Source: Rhynchonema sp. JSB1_4 (taxonomy: Eukaryota; Nematoda; Chromadorea; Monhysterida; Xyalidae). Taken from it: a DNA stretch of 64,000 nucleotides. The notes under the pieces were generated by a model. The model ran no database searches and had not been told where the DNA came from. It saw only the letters and a list, made by a program, of their open reading frames with translations. Both the position numbers and the translations under genes were made by a program. Location of the stretch: positions 1 through 64,000 of the forward strand of contig JASAMV010006222.1 in the NCBI GenBank assembly GCA_030248065.1, written 5' to 3'. Each line of letters begins with the position of its first letter. Position 1 is the stretch's first letter. Positions 12,045 through 24,148 of the stretch are shown here, one piece after another.

Positions 12045-12837
12045 GGTATTGGTACAGGGCCGGTTGGTATTGGGTATTGGTATTGGGTGTCAAAAGTGGT
12101 ATTGTGCCCAGGCCTAGTAGGGGGTACCGTGCAACCATCTGGATCCATCCCCCCAAGGGGTACATTGCAACCAGAGATCGCAATCGGGCCGCGATTTTGG
12201 GCTTTTGGCTCGGGCCGGGCCGGGCGGCCCGGCCCGAAGCTTCTGAAGTGACTTATATTACAGAAAAAGTAGGGATTTTGTTGTCAAAAATACTAAAATT
12301 TCTGACGGATTGGGCAAGTAAGTGATCAGTATTGTCCAGTGGTGTTGCTACCCAGGCGGGGCGGCAACCTACTGTACCACCAAAAATGTGGGATGGCAAA
12401 GGCAACCTACCTCCTACTGTACCGGCCGAACTAGGGGGTGGGGGCGGATAAAAATTTTTAGGTCTCTAAATATTGATGAAAATGTGCTCTAAAACGCTCA
12501 TTTCGGGCTTAGCGCGCGCCCCCAGCCCCACCCTCCTGCAACACCGTTGTCTTCAACCAACAAAATAGGTTAAAAAAATCGCAAAAACCATGACAAAAAT
12601 TGGGTTAGAATCTGAGCCAAAAATTCGGGCCGGGCCGGGCCGGAGATTTGGGGGTACGGGTCGGGCCGGGCCGGGCCGGAGATTTGGGGGCTCGGGCCGG
12701 GCCGGGCCGGCCAAACCCGGCCCGATTGCGACCTCTGCCGTAAAACCTAAAATACAAGGGGAGGGCTGTATTTTTTCACTGACCCCTTTTAGGGGGGGGG
12801 CAGGGTAGTACTTGGGGGGGGATGGGGGGGCCCAAAT

Positions 12838-13256
12838 TCATCTATCTATCGTCAACACTTTTTGATTTCATCTATCTATCGTCAACACTTATGGGCAAAT
12901 CTATCTATCGTCAACAAATTCTGGGAACAATCTATCTATCGTCAACACATTTCAGCGCCAAAATGGGTATTTTTGCCTCAAAATGGCTCAAAACCGGTAT
13001 TTTTTGTCCCAAATAGGCAAAAAATCGCGCGCTACGTGCGGATTTAGTACATCTAAGTAAATTTTCATTAATATTTACACATTATTACCAACTTAGTACA
13101 CTATACTATACCTTGGTTTTTGGCGACCCCCCCCCCCCACCATCTATCTATCGTCAACAAGTTTGGGTCGACCCCCCCCCCAGATTTCGGACTTGGGTCA
13201 TCTATCTATCGTCAACACATTTCGGGTCCCAATCTATCTATCGTCAACACCCTGAC
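12838..13256. repeat. Dispersed ATCTATCTATCGTCAACA motif array (left arm)
   Basis: The 18-bp motif occurs repeatedly (from about 12,840 to 12,945 and 13,141 to 13,250) with irregular spacing of roughly 25-60 bp. The intervening AT-rich block carries GCGCGCTACGTGCG. Irregular spacing argues against a simple tandem array. It could be a set of sub-terminal motifs inside a MITE. Confidence 0.8.
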
Positions 13257-13841
13257 CAAGTACTACACTGGGGGGGGCTGTATTTTTTTGGGGGGGCTCT
13301 ATTTTTGGGGGGCTGTATTTTTTCGCTGCCCAAAATCTCAAAAAATGTTCCAAAAATACCCCTAAAATGGAGTTCTGTCAGGGTGTTACTGGTCATTATT
13401 GAGTGTTTTTAGGTGCAGATCTTCCATAAAAGGCTTTACGTCATCATATACTCAACTACAAACGTTGTACACAAGGTGTCTTATACAGGAACTTCACTTT
13501 ACGACCCCCAAACTGGGGAATTCCAAGTTGGGGGGGCTGTATTTTTGGGGGGCTCTATTTTTTCACTGACCCCTTTTAGGGGGGTGGGCTGTATTTTTGG
13601 GGGGCTCTAATTTTCAGGTCAATGCCGTCAAAAATCGCCAAAATACCTTTTTATTGGGATTTTTTCCTAAAAGGGGCAAAAATGAGCCAAATTTTCGACC
13701 TCAAAAAATGACTTTTGTCCAAATTTGGGTCCTCCCCCCTCCTTCCGGGTCCCTCCCCCCCAGGTGGGTACGTCTGTTCCCCCTCCGAAAAAAAGGGGGT
13801 ACCGCCTGTTCCCCCTCCGGACCAGGAACTATACTGCAACC

Positions 13842-14255
13842 CAGTGCTGTGGCTGGGGGGAGGGGGTCCCCCAATGGTACCCTACCCGCCCCGCCCTGGT
13901 ACACTACCCCCTACCCGCCCCGCTCTGGTACCCTACCCCCTACCCGCCCCGCTCTGGTAGGTACCCTACCCGCCCCGATTTTTGCCCTCAAAATGCCCAA
14001 TTTTCGGGCAAAAAAGTCCAAATTTCGACCGACAACCCATAAAGATCCAAAAATCGCGCGCTACGCGCGATATATGCACTTTATAGCACATAAAAATAGG
14101 CAACCAAAAAACTTGTATTGTACCCTACCCGCCCGGAAAAATCTTCCCCCATCCCACCCAAACCCCCCAAGATCCCAGGTACACTACCCCCCTACCTGCC
14201 CCGGATTTTTCCACCTATGTACCCTACCCGCCCCGCAAAAGTAGCCACAGCACTG
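13842..14255. mobile_element. hAT-type MITE, 414 bp (left arm)
   Basis: Inverted ends CAGTGCTGTGGCT are flanked by CTGCAACC (13,834-13,841) and TTGCAACC (14,256-14,263), a 7/8 target duplication. The interior has CCCTACCCGCCCCG modules around a core containing CGCGCGCTACGCGCGA. It lies inside an older element whose remains flank it (ends at about 14,283). Confidence 0.88.
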
Positions 14256-14295
14256 TTGCAACCATCTGCCTGCCACTACACTGGTGAGAAACCAA

Positions 14296-14706
14296 CAGTG
14301 GTGTAGCTGGGGGGGGGAGTGGGGGGAGCCCCCCCCTAGGTACATTAGGTAGGTTGCCGCCCCTCGCCTGGTACAGTAGGTAGGTTGCCGCCCCTCCCCT
14401 GGTACAGTAGGTAGGTTGCCGCCCCACCTAATTTTTCACCGAAAACATTCATTTTTGGCTTAAAATTGCATAAAATTAGCATATTTGTCTGCAAATAGGC
14501 GAAAAATCGCGCGCTGCGCGCGAAATTAGTGTTTTAGGCCACATTTTCTTCAGTATTTAGACATAAAAAATTTCGGTTTCCAGATGACCCCCCCCAAGTG
14601 GTACGACCCCCCCCCCCCTAGCTCGGCTGGTACAGTAGGTAGGTTGCCGCCCCGCATTTTGGGTGGTACAGTAGGTTGCCGCCCCGCCTGGGTAGCTACA
14701 CCACTG
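14296..14706. mobile_element. hAT-type MITE, 411 bp (left arm)
   Basis: Inverted ends CAGTGGTGTAGCT are flanked by a perfect 8-bp duplication GAAACCAA (14,288-14,295 and 14,707-14,714). It is the same family as 10,764-11,389, sharing the GGCGGCAACCTACC modules and the AAAATCGCGCGCTGCGCGCG core. Confidence 0.93.
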
Positions 14707-15285
14707 GAAACCAACGTATTATTAAAGTGGGCCAGTCGTGGCGAAATTTTTTGTTTTTTAGGGGTGGGGGTAAATTGGCCAAATTTTTGTTGTTTCCCGT
14801 TTTGGGAGCCGAAAAGTCGAAAATATCCCGTGCTTAATTTGTAAATAAAAAAATGCGCAGCTTTTTTGAGAAACTTTTTCAAAAAAAACTAGCAAAAATT
14901 TTTTTGGACATCTTTGTGCCCGACACGCCTTGCTCCTCTGGTGGTAACCCATGTCCCCCGCCGGGAAAATAAAATGCATCTACAACGGTAGCCCGAAACT
15001 AAAAAATTACTAATCAGCTTGATTCAGAGTGTCCGCAAGACAAATTGGGGGTTTTTGGCGAACGCCCGATTGCCGATTGATACCTTTGGGCCGAACAACA
15101 ACTGCCTCTTGCTCATTGCGGCATCCCTTGTCCCGCGGCCGGCCCACCAAGTTGTGCTGCATTTGGCATTTGTCTCTGCGCCTGCAGTAGGGTTGCCGAA
15201 TAAAAACCAAAGGCGATGGCAGCGAGGAGATTGCAGAAGTTACGTTACAGTGTTTTCACTTGGTTTTCCAAAAAATTGACATCTG

Positions 15286-15733
15286 TAAAGAACGGTTCTT
15301 TATTTTTCGTGAAAAAAAAACGGTTTTTTTTCCGAAAAAAAACCGTTTTTTTTTCAAATACTTTTCCAGTACTTAAGAACGTAATTTCGAAAAATATAAC
15401 AATTTCAGTGCAAAATTTGTTCGAAGTGACGAGAGTGCTCTTGAAGAGTGTTGAAGTCAGTCGAAAACACTTGGTTTACACGCTTTTTGGCCCATTTTGG
15501 GCCGGTCAATTTTTGTGCTCGAGCCAATTTTTAACTGAAATCGAAAAACTCATCAGTTTTGCATTACAATTTTTTGGAAAAATTGGAATAAAGTACCGAT
15601 ATTTTTCCGATCAAAAACCGAAAAGGTACCCACGGAAAAATAAATGGAAAAGTATTCGGGTCTCGGAAAAAAAACGGTTTTTTTCGGTTTTTTTTCCGGA
15701 AAAAAAAACCGGTTCTTTTTCCGCCTGCCAGTA
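15286..15733. mobile_element. hAT-type MITE of the TATACTGGCAGG family (left arm)
   Basis: Flanks are GACATCTG (15,278-15,285) and TACATCTG (15,734-15,741), a 7/8 target duplication. The right end reads inwards TACTGGCAGGCGG; the left end is worn. The interior is rich in short AAACCGGTTT-type hairpins. A better preserved copy stands outside the palindrome at 33,248-33,701. Confidence 0.78.
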
Positions 15734-16492
15734 TACATCTGATCATGGATTGTGCAATTTACACCCTAAAAAGCACCCTAATACACCATGACACTGGCCA
15801 TACTAACGTGAAGGCGGGCCAAAAATACGTTATTTTTTTGGTTCCCCTACCCCTATACACTACGGTTCGTTATCGGTTTTTTTTCCTGAAATTCTCGGCA
15901 AACACATAAAAAACCGGTTTTTCCGCAAGTGTACCCAAAGCACCGTCGTATTCTCTTGCCGGAGGATGGGCCCCGCGCTCGGGTACGCTATCTCTCCCTA
16001 TCTGGACGTACTTCTCCCCAATTTTTCGAAAATTTGATACAAAGTACGCTTCTTGGCCTAAATTGCCAAAAGTTGCCCAAATTGAGATCTGAAAGTGCAA
16101 AAACTTTTATGCACTTTTTTGGACATCTCGTAGGTCCAATTTGCTGTAAAAATCACTTTTGCGCTTAAAAACTAAGGGGTTGGGTGCAAATTACGCATAG
16201 CGTTTTCCCGTTGTACCTCCTAGATTTGGTCAATTCACACGTAAGATCAGACTTGCACCTGAAATTTTTTCCTGTCACCGCCCTACGCCCTATACTTGCG
16301 GGCCGAAAAAAAGCATTTTTTCCGAAAAAACCGAAAACGTTTTTTTCCGAGGCTCGTTCCCGTTTTTTTCCAAGTGGCATCTTTTGGAGAACAACAGTAT
16401 TCCACATTTTCCAAAAACGCCTATTTCCAAGAAAATTTCATGGTTGCTGCAAGGGATGGCCTCAACCCTACGCTAAATCAATGCTAAACTTA

Positions 16493-16520
16493 GAGATCAA
16501 AAAGTGCTCTTTTTGATCTC
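16493..16520. repeat. Palindrome centre: 12-bp stem, 4-nt loop
   Basis: Positions 16,493-16,504 (GAGATCAAAAAG) are exactly complementary to 16,509-16,520, leaving only TGCT unpaired. Immediately outside, about 120-130 bp per side are still inverted but clearly diverged. Strong similarity resumes near 16,360 and 16,640. The centre is therefore a diverged fold-back flanked by much more similar arms. Such a short spacer would extrude as a hairpin. Confidence 0.9.
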
Positions 16521-17280
16521 CAAGCGCCCCATTTCTGTAGCCTGATTTCAGACCATCCTCCTTCGCCCGCAACCATTTCTCGAAAATAGGCGTGCTTTGA
16601 AATTTTTGGAGAAACCTTCTAAGTACTCCAAAAGTTGCCACTTGGAAAAAAACGGGAACGAGCCTCGGAAAAAAACGTTTTCGGTTTTTTCGGAAAAAAT
16701 GCTTTTTTTCGGCCCGCAAGTATAGGGCGTAGGGCGGTGACAGGAAAAAATTTCAGGTGCAAGTCTGATCTTACGTGTGAATTGACCAAATCTAGGAGGT
16801 ACAACGGGAAAACGCTATGCGTAATTTGCACCCAACCCCTTAGTTTTTAAGCGCAAAAGCAATTTTTACGGCAAATTGGACCTACAGATGTCCAAAAAAG
16901 TGCATAAAAGTTTTTGCACTTTCAGTCGATTTTGGCCAACTTTTGGCAATTTAGGCCAAGAAGCGTACTTTGTATCAAATTTTCGAAAAATTGGGGAGGT
17001 ACGTACCAGATAGGGGAGATACCGTACCCGAGCGCGGGGGCCACATACCGTACCGGCGAGGAGATACGACGGTAGCTTTGGGTACACTTGCGGAAAAACC
17101 GGTTTTTTATGTGTTTGGAAAATTTCAGGAAAAAAAACCGATAACGAACCGTAGTGTATAGGGGTAGGGGAACCAAAAAAATAACGTATTTTTGGCCCGC
17201 CTTCACGTTAGTATGGCCAGTGTCATGGTGTATTAGGGTGCTTTTTAGGGTGTAAATTGCACAATCCATGATCAGATGTA

Positions 17281-17731
17281 TACTGGCAGGCGGAAAAAGA
17301 ACCGGTTTTTTTTTCCGGAAAAAAAACCGAAAAAAACCGTTTTTTTTCCGAGACCCGAATACTTTTCCATTTATTTTTCCGTGGGTACCTTTTCGGTTTT
17401 TGATCGGAAAAATATCGGTACTTTACTTCCAATTTTTCCAAAAAATTGTAATGCAAAACTGATGGAGTTTTTCGATTTCAGTAAAAACTGGCTCGAGCAC
17501 AAAAATTGACCGGCCCAAAATGAGCCAAAAAGCGCTGTAAACCAAGATGTTTTCGACTGACTTCAGACACTCTTCAGAGCACTCTCGTCACTTCGAACAA
17601 ATTTTCCACTTGAAATTGTTATATTTTTCTAAATTACGTTCTTAAGTACTGGAAAAGTATTTGAAAAAAACGGTTTTTTTTTCGAAAAAAAACCGTTTTT
17701 TTTTAGCGAAATAAAGAACCGTTCTTTTTCC
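17281..17731. mobile_element. hAT-type MITE, TATACTGGCAGG family (right arm)
   Basis: Mirror of 15,286-15,733. It starts TACTGGCAGGCGG after CAGATGTA and ends before CAGATGTC. It was present before the arms were duplicated, because both arms carry it at the same place. Confidence 0.78.
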
Positions 17732-18306
17732 CAGATGTCAATTTTTTGGAAAACCAAGATGAAAACACTGAACGACTTCTGCAATCTCCTCGCTGCCATC
17801 GCCCTTGGTTTTTATTCGGCAACCCTACTGCAGGCGCAGAGACAAATGCCAAATGCAGCACAAATTGGTGGGCCGGCCCGCGGGAAAGGGATGCCGCAAT
17901 GAGCAAGAGGGCAGTTGTTGTTCGGCCCAAAGGTATCGATCGGCAATCGGGCGTTCGCCGAAAACCCCCAATTTGTCTTGCGGACACTCTGAATCAAGCT
18001 GATTAGTAATTTTTTAGTTTCGGGCTACCGTTGTAGATGCATTTTATTTTCCCGGCGGGGACATGGGTTACCACCAGAGGAGCAAGGCGTGTCGGGCACA
18101 AAGATGTCCAAAAATTTTTGCTAGTTTTTTTTGAAAAATTTTTTAAAAAAGCTGCGCATTTTTTTATTTACAAATTAAGCACGGGATATTTTCGACTTTT
18201 CGGCTCCCAAAACGGGAAACAACAAAAATTTGGCCAATTTACCCCCACCCCTAAAAAACAAAAAATTTCGCCACGACTGGCCCACTTTAATAGTACTTTG
18301 GTTTTC

Positions 18307-18733
18307 TAGTGGTGTAGTGACCCAGGCGGGGCGGCAACCTACTGTACCACCCAAAACGCGGGCGGCAACCTACCTACTGTACCAGCCGAGCTAGGGGGGG
18401 GGGGGAACGGACCACTTGGGGGGGGGGTCATCTGGAAACCGAAATTTTTTATGTCTAAATACTGAAGAAAATGTGGCCTAAATATTAATTTTCTCGGCGC
18501 GCAGCGCGCGATTTTTCGCCTATTTGCAGACAAATATGCTAATTTTATGCAATTTTAAGCCAAAAATGAATGTTTTCGGTGAAAAATTAAGGTGGGGGGG
18601 CGGGGGCACCGTATTACTTAACCAGGGGGAGGGGCGGCATCCTACCGACTGTACCAGGCGAGGGGCGGGGGCAACCTACCTAATGTACCTAGGGGGGCTC
18701 CCCCCCACTCCCCCCCCCCCAGCTACACCACTG
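18307..18733. mobile_element. hAT-type MITE (right arm, mirror of 14,296-14,706)
   Basis: The start is altered to TAGTGGTGTAG and the end is AGCTACACCACTG. Flanks TTGGTTTTC and TTGGTCTC are mutated versions of the perfect duplication seen in the left arm. The interior contains many substitutions compared with the left arm. Confidence 0.8.
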
Positions 18734-18772
18734 TTGGTCTCCAGGAGTGTAGTGGCAGGCAGATGGTTGCAA

Positions 18773-19032
18773 CAGTGCTGTGGCTACTTTTGCGGGGCGG
18801 GTAGGGTACATAGGTGGAAATTTTGGCAGGTAGGGGGTAGTGTACCTGGGATCTTGGGGGGTTTGGGTGGGATGGGGAAGATTTTTCGGGGCGGTAGGGT
18901 ACAATACAAGTTTTTGGTTAATTTTTATGTGCTATAAAGTGCATATATTGTGTGTAGCGCGCGATTTTTCGCACTTTAAGGGTTTTCGGGCGGGTGCGGG
19001 TCCGTTGCGACCCCTTCCAGCCGCGGCGCTGG
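18773..19032. mobile_element. Deleted hAT-type MITE (right arm, mirror of 13,842-14,255)
   Basis: It starts CAGTGCTGTGGCT. The far end is only recognisable as CAGCCGCGGCGCTG. About 150 bp of the CCCTACCCGCCCCG modules are missing, accounting for most of the change in mirror sum between the inner and middle parts of the palindrome. Confidence 0.6.
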
Positions 19033-19610
19033 GTTTGCCATCTAGTTCCTGGTCCGCAAGGGGAACGGCGAGCCCTTTTTTCGGAGGGGGGACGGGACGT
19101 CCCACCTCGAGGAGAGGACCCGGAAGGAGGGAGGACCCAAATTTGGACAAAAGTCATTTTTTGAGGTCGAAAATTTGGCTCATTTTTGCCCTTTTTCAAA
19201 AAATCCCAATAAAAAGGTATTTTGGCGATTTTTGACGGCATTGACCTGAAAATTCAAGCCCCAAAATTGCAGCCCCACCCCCCTAAAAGGGGTAGTGAAA
19301 AAAATAGGCCCCCAAAAATACAGCCCCCCCCCAACTTGGAATTCCCCAGTTTGGGGGTGCGTAAAGTGGAAGATTTCCTGTATAAGACACTTTGTGTACA
19401 ACGTTTGTAGTTGAGTATATGATGACGTAAAGCCTTTTATCGAAGATCTACACCTAAAAACACTCAATAATGACCAGTAACGCCCTCGACAGAACTCCAT
19501 TTTCGGGGTATTTTTGGAACATTTTTTTGAGATTTTGGCAGCGAAAAAATACAGCCCAAAAATGAGCCCCAAAATTAGCCCCCTCCCCAGTGTAGTACTT
19601 GGTCAGGGGG

Positions 19611-20031
19611 TTGACGATAGATAGATTGGGACCCGAAATGGGTTGTCGATCGATAGATGACCCAAGTCCGACCTCTGGGGGGGGGGGGGGGGTCGACCAA
19701 ACTTGTTGACGATCGATAGATGGTGGGGGGGGGGGGGTCGCCCAAAATCAAGGTATAGTATAGTGTACTAAGTTGGTAATAATGTGTAAATATTAATGAA
19801 AATTTACTTAGATGTACTAAATCCGCACGTAGCGCGCGATTTTTTGCCTATTTGGGACAAAAAATACCGGTTTTGAGCCATTTTGAGGCAAAAATACCCA
19901 TTTTGGCGCTGAAATGTGTTGACGATAGATAGATTGTTCCCAGAATTTGTTGACGATAGATAGATTTGCCCATAAGTGTTGACGATAGATAGATGAAATC
20001 AAAAAGTGTTGACGATAGATAGATGAATTTG
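19611..20031. repeat. GTTGACGATAGATAGAT motif array (right arm)
   Basis: Mirror of 12,838-13,256. The copies at 19,920-20,025 are intact. Those at 19,611-19,725 are partly altered to GATCGATAGAT, whereas the left arm has the regular form throughout. Confidence 0.75.
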
Positions 20032-20807
20032 GGCCCCCCCCCCCCCAAGTACTACCCTGCCCCCCCCCCTAAAAGGGGTCAGTGAAGAAATTACAGCCCT
20101 CCCCTTGTATTTTAGGTTTTACGGCAGAGGTCGCAATCGGGCCGGGTTTGGCCGGCCCGGCCCGAGCCCCCAAATCTCCGGCCCGGCCCGGCACGACCCG
20201 TACCCCCAAATCTCCGGCCCGGCCCGAATTTTTGGCTCAGATTTTAACCCAATTTTTGTCATAATTTTTGCGATTTTTTTAACCTATTTTGTTGGTTGAA
20301 GACAACGGTGTTGCAGGAGGGTGGGGCTGGGGGCGCGCGCTAAGCCCGAAATGAGCGTTTTAGAGCACATTTTCATCAATATTTAGAGACCTAAAAATTT
20401 TTATCCGCCCCCACCCCCTAGTTCGGCCGGTACAGTAGGAGGTAGGTTGCCTTTGCCATCCCACATTTTTGGTGGTACAGTAGGTTGCCGCCCCGCCTGG
20501 GTAGCAACACCACTGGACAATACTGATCACTTACTTGCCCAATCCGTCAGAAATTTTAGTATTTTTGACAACAAAATCCCTACTTTTTCTGTAATATAAG
20601 TCACTTCAGAAGCTTCGGGCCGGGCCGCCCGGCCCGGCCCGAGCCAAAAGCCCAAAATCGCGGCCCGATTGCGATCTCTGGTTGCAATGTACCCCTTGGG
20701 GGGATGGATCCAGATGGTTGCACGGTACCCCCTACTAGGCCTGGGCACAATACCACTTTTGACACCCAATACCAATACCCAATACCAACCGGCCCTGTAC
20801 CAATACC

Positions 20808-21196
20808 CAGTGATGTAGTTGGTCCGAGCAAGAAAGCTAGCTAGCTGGAGGGGTCCGGCACAAGAAAGCTAGCTAGCTAGCCGGGTACCCCGATTTGGGG
20901 GGGGTATTGGTCCAGAAGTCAAAAACAGGGGTATAAAATTTGGTCGAAATTATGCTAAAATAAGCCTTAAAATGCGTATTTTTGTGCACGTGTGAGAAAA
21001 TTCGAACGAATTTGACCATTTTGGCCCATAAAATGGTCATTTTGGCACTAAAATCAACACTTTTCTTACTTGATGACCGGAGCAAGAAAGCTAGCTAGCC
21101 AGTTTGGGGGGGGGGGGTATGGGTTTCGGAGCAAGAAAGCTACCTAGCAGTTGGGGGGGGTAATACCCCCCCCATACCCCCCCAACCACATCACTG
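20808..21196. mobile_element. hAT-type MITE (right arm, mirror of 11,650-12,044)
   Basis: Flanked by a perfect 8-bp CCAATACC duplication (20,800-20,807 and 21,197-21,204), with ends CAGTGATGTAGTTGG and the inverted CAGTGATGTGGTTGG. Nearly identical to the left-arm copy apart from G/C run lengths. Confidence 0.92.
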
Positions 21197-21456
21197 CCAA
21201 TACCCAATACCCAATACCAATACCAAATTGGTGACCCAATACCAATACCCAATACCAATACCGGGCGAGACCCAATACCAATACCAATACCCAATACCAG
21301 ATCAATACTACTGAAGTGCCTGGTATTGGGTTTGGTATTGGGTTGGTATTGGTATTGAGTATTGGGTTGGTATTGGTATTGGGTATTGGGTTTTGGTCTT
21401 AGTATTGGTTTGGTATTGGGTTTTTGGTCTGGTATTGGGTTGGTATTGGGTTTGGT

Positions 21457-22079
21457 CAGTGGTGTAGCTGGGGGGGGGGGGTGGGGGGGGTCCCCCCTAG
21501 CATGGATTTTTTTTAACCAAATTTAGTAGCTTTTTAGCTACTAAATTTTTTGAAAAGCTAGTAAATTTTCAAATTTAGTAGCCTAAAAGCTACTAAATTG
21601 TATGTTGGCCAAAAAAGCTAGTAAATTGGCGTATCAGCGGCAAAAAAGCTACTAAATTTTTGATTCCACTAGCTTCTTGCTACCAGCCCATTTTGAAAAA
21701 ATAAACCCTGCCCCCTCGGTACAGTAGGTAGGTTGCCGCCCCTCGCCTGGTACAGTAGGTAGGTTGCCGCCCCTCCCCTGGTACAGTAGGCAGGTTGCCG
21801 CCCCACCTAACTTTTCACCCAAAACATTCATTTTTGGCTTAAAATTGCATAAAATTAGCATATTTGTCTGCAAATAGGCGAAAAATCGCGCGCTGCGCGC
21901 GAAATTAGTGTTTTAGGCCACATTTTCATCAGTATTTAGACATAAAAAATTTCGGTTTCCAGATGACCCCCCCAAGTGGTACGACCCCCCCTAGCTCGGC
22001 TGGTACGGTAGGTAGGTTGCCGCCCCGCATTTTGGGTGGTACAGTAGGTTGCCGCCCCGCCTGGGTAGCTACACCACTG
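21457..22079. mobile_element. hAT-type MITE (right arm, mirror of 10,764-11,389)
   Basis: Perfect 8-bp duplication GGTTTGGT at 21,449-21,456 and 22,080-22,087. Ends CAGTGGTGTAGCT. Differs from the left arm mainly in homopolymer length. Confidence 0.92.
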
Positions 22080-22316
22080 GGTTTGGTATTGGTTTGGTAT
22101 TGGGTTTTGAGTCAGGTATTCGTTTGGTATTGGTTTGGTATTGGGTTTTTCTGGATCAGTATTGGGTATTGGTTTTGACCCAATACCTGGGCAAACCCAA
22201 TACCAATACCCAATACCAATACCAGGCCAGCTTCAATACCAATACCCAATACCAGAATTAGACCCAAATACCAATACCAAACACTGGTATTGGTATTGGT
22301 ATTGGGTGCAGAGGTG

Positions 22317-22492
22317 AGAGGTCGCAATCGGGCCGGCCCGACCTCGGGCCGGGCCGGGCCGGAGATTTGGGGGTTCGGGCCGGGCCGGGCCGGAGATTTG
22401 GGGGTACGGGTCGGGCCGGGCCGGGCCGGGCCGGAGATTTGGGGGCTCGGGCCGGGCCGGGCCGGCCAAACCCGGCCCGATTGCGACCTCTG
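22317..22492. mobile_element. GC-rich fold-back element (right arm, mirror of 10,351-10,526)
   Basis: The same GAGGTCGCAATCGGGCC ends and GGGCCGGGCC arrays with GGAGATTTGGGGG spacers, in opposite orientation. Reads as an exact mirror by translation of its open frames. Confidence 0.7.
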
Positions 22493-23345
22493 ATGAAAAT
22501 GCACTCTAAAACCCTCATTTCGCGCGTAGTGCGCGATTTTTCGATTATTTGGAGTGAAAAATATCGATTTTATACCATTTTGAGCCAAAAATAGCAACTT
22601 ACTGTACCAGCCGGGGGGCGGCGACCTACCTACTGTACCAGGACGGCGCGTCATCTACCTTACCTACCTACTGTACCTAGGGTAGGGGGGACCCCCACCC
22701 CCAGCCACACCATTGGTATTGTCTATCTGGCGACTTTTGAATGAATTTTCAACCAAAAAAATAGATTAAAAAATCGCAAAAATTATGACAAAATTGGGTT
22801 AAAATCTGAGCCAAAAATTCGGGCCGGGCCGGGCCGGGCCGGAGATTTGGGGGTTCGGGCCGGGCCGGGCCGGAGATTTGGGGGTAGGTACGGGTCGGGC
22901 CGGGCCGGGCCGGGCCGGGCCAGAGATTTGGGGGCTCGGGCCGGGCCGGGCCGGCCAAACCCGGCCCGATTGCGACCTCTGATTGGGTGGTATTGGTATT
23001 GGGTATTGTGCCCACCCATACCCCCTACCCAGCCTCTGGAAGGTTGCAGCAAGGTAAAGGAAGCCGTGTCAACGTTGTAAGCCAACTCGCAGCTGAGATC
23101 GAAATCCACGATTCCCCTTGAAAATGGAAAGAAAGAGGAATCACAGGTGACATGCACGCCGCCAACGTCACCAGAAGCCTGAAACATTGTTTCGTGCGCC
23201 GGAATCTTACGTGGCGTGTGACGTCTGATTTTCTCTTTCTTTGCATTTTCAAGGTCAATCGCATAATTTCGACCTTAGCTAGGAGCAACTGGATCGCACG
23301 TTGAGTGGGTGTTTGGACCAATATAATACGGAAAAACTACACATA

Positions 23346-23508
23346 CCGTAAAAACCTAAATACAAGGGGGCTCTATTAACTCACTGACCCAATTTTCAAA
23401 AAATTATTTTCGTTTCTCACCGAGAGCGTTCCAAATCCGGTGTTATTTTCGATCGATATTCCGAGGGGGGCTCTATTCCGGGGGGGGGGCTCTATTTAGG
23501 TTTTTACG
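23346..23508. mobile_element. TA MITE, CCGTAAAAACC family (right arm)
   Basis: Mirror of 9,334-9,496 with the same ends and TA flanks, so its insertion predates the arm duplication. Confidence 0.85.
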
Positions 23509-23912
23509 GTATAATGCAATGCAAACAAGTATAAAACTGCAATGATGTTTCAACTGGGCTGCCCGATCGTTTTTTCGCTTCCCGTCGCCTTGTTTGAATT
23601 TTGAAATTGAAAACCTGACCAACTTTACAAGGAAAAAATGATTGGTTGTGTAGTTTGTGAACAAATAACTGCAATGCAAGTATTGGCAGCCCATGTGTCC
23701 TCTAAAAATAATTCTGATTGGTTACAAAAAAATGTACTTGCACTGCGTAGTTATTTGTCCATCCACGATAAAAACAAGGAGTGTTTTTGAGAAAAAGTAC
23801 CAATTCACTTCATTTTCCACCGTTTCAATTTACAATAATTTTTGAACAATCTCTCTCTGAGCCACTCATCATCGTGTATCACCATCACCCAATGAGATAT
23901 GATGGTGTTCGT

Positions 23913-24148
23913 ATCAAATACACGTCGAACACCATTTTTGTGTGCAAAACATAGGGAGACATGGTGTTCCTATCAAATACACGTCGAACACCATTTTTGT
24001 GTGCAAAACATAGGGAGACATGGTGTTCCTATCAAATACACGTCGAACACCATTTTTGTGTACAAAGCATAGGGAGATATGGTGTTCCTATCAAATACAC
24101 GTCGAACACCATTTTTGTGTACAAAACATAGGGAGATATGGTGTTCCT
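23913..24148. repeat. 59-bp tandem repeat (right arm)
   Basis: Mirror of 8,695-8,930 with the same four units and the same unit-specific variants in reverse order. Neither unit number nor variants have changed since duplication. Confidence 0.93.

Larger units (their letters stand above)
1..16504. repeat. Left arm of giant palindrome
   Basis: This arm is the reverse complement of 16,509-32,475. Paired positions add up to about 33,014 near the centre, about 32,843 over roughly 7.6-13 kb, and 32,476 at the outer end, so the right arm is shorter by net indels. Position 1 still lies in homologous sequence, so the arm probably continues outside the window. I find no conserved protein gene; all open frames are short and mirrored between arms. 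The content is nested hAT-type and TA-type MITEs, G/C homopolymers, ACCAATACC-type simple repeats, and GGCCCGGCCC blocks. Only elements with recognisable ends are listed separately. Confidence 0.95.

Noticed and set aside
13597..14244. Open frame of 215 aa, the longest in the window
   Set aside because: It crosses a complete MITE with defined ends and target duplications (13,842-14,255) and is broken in the right arm. Low-complexity Pro-rich translation.
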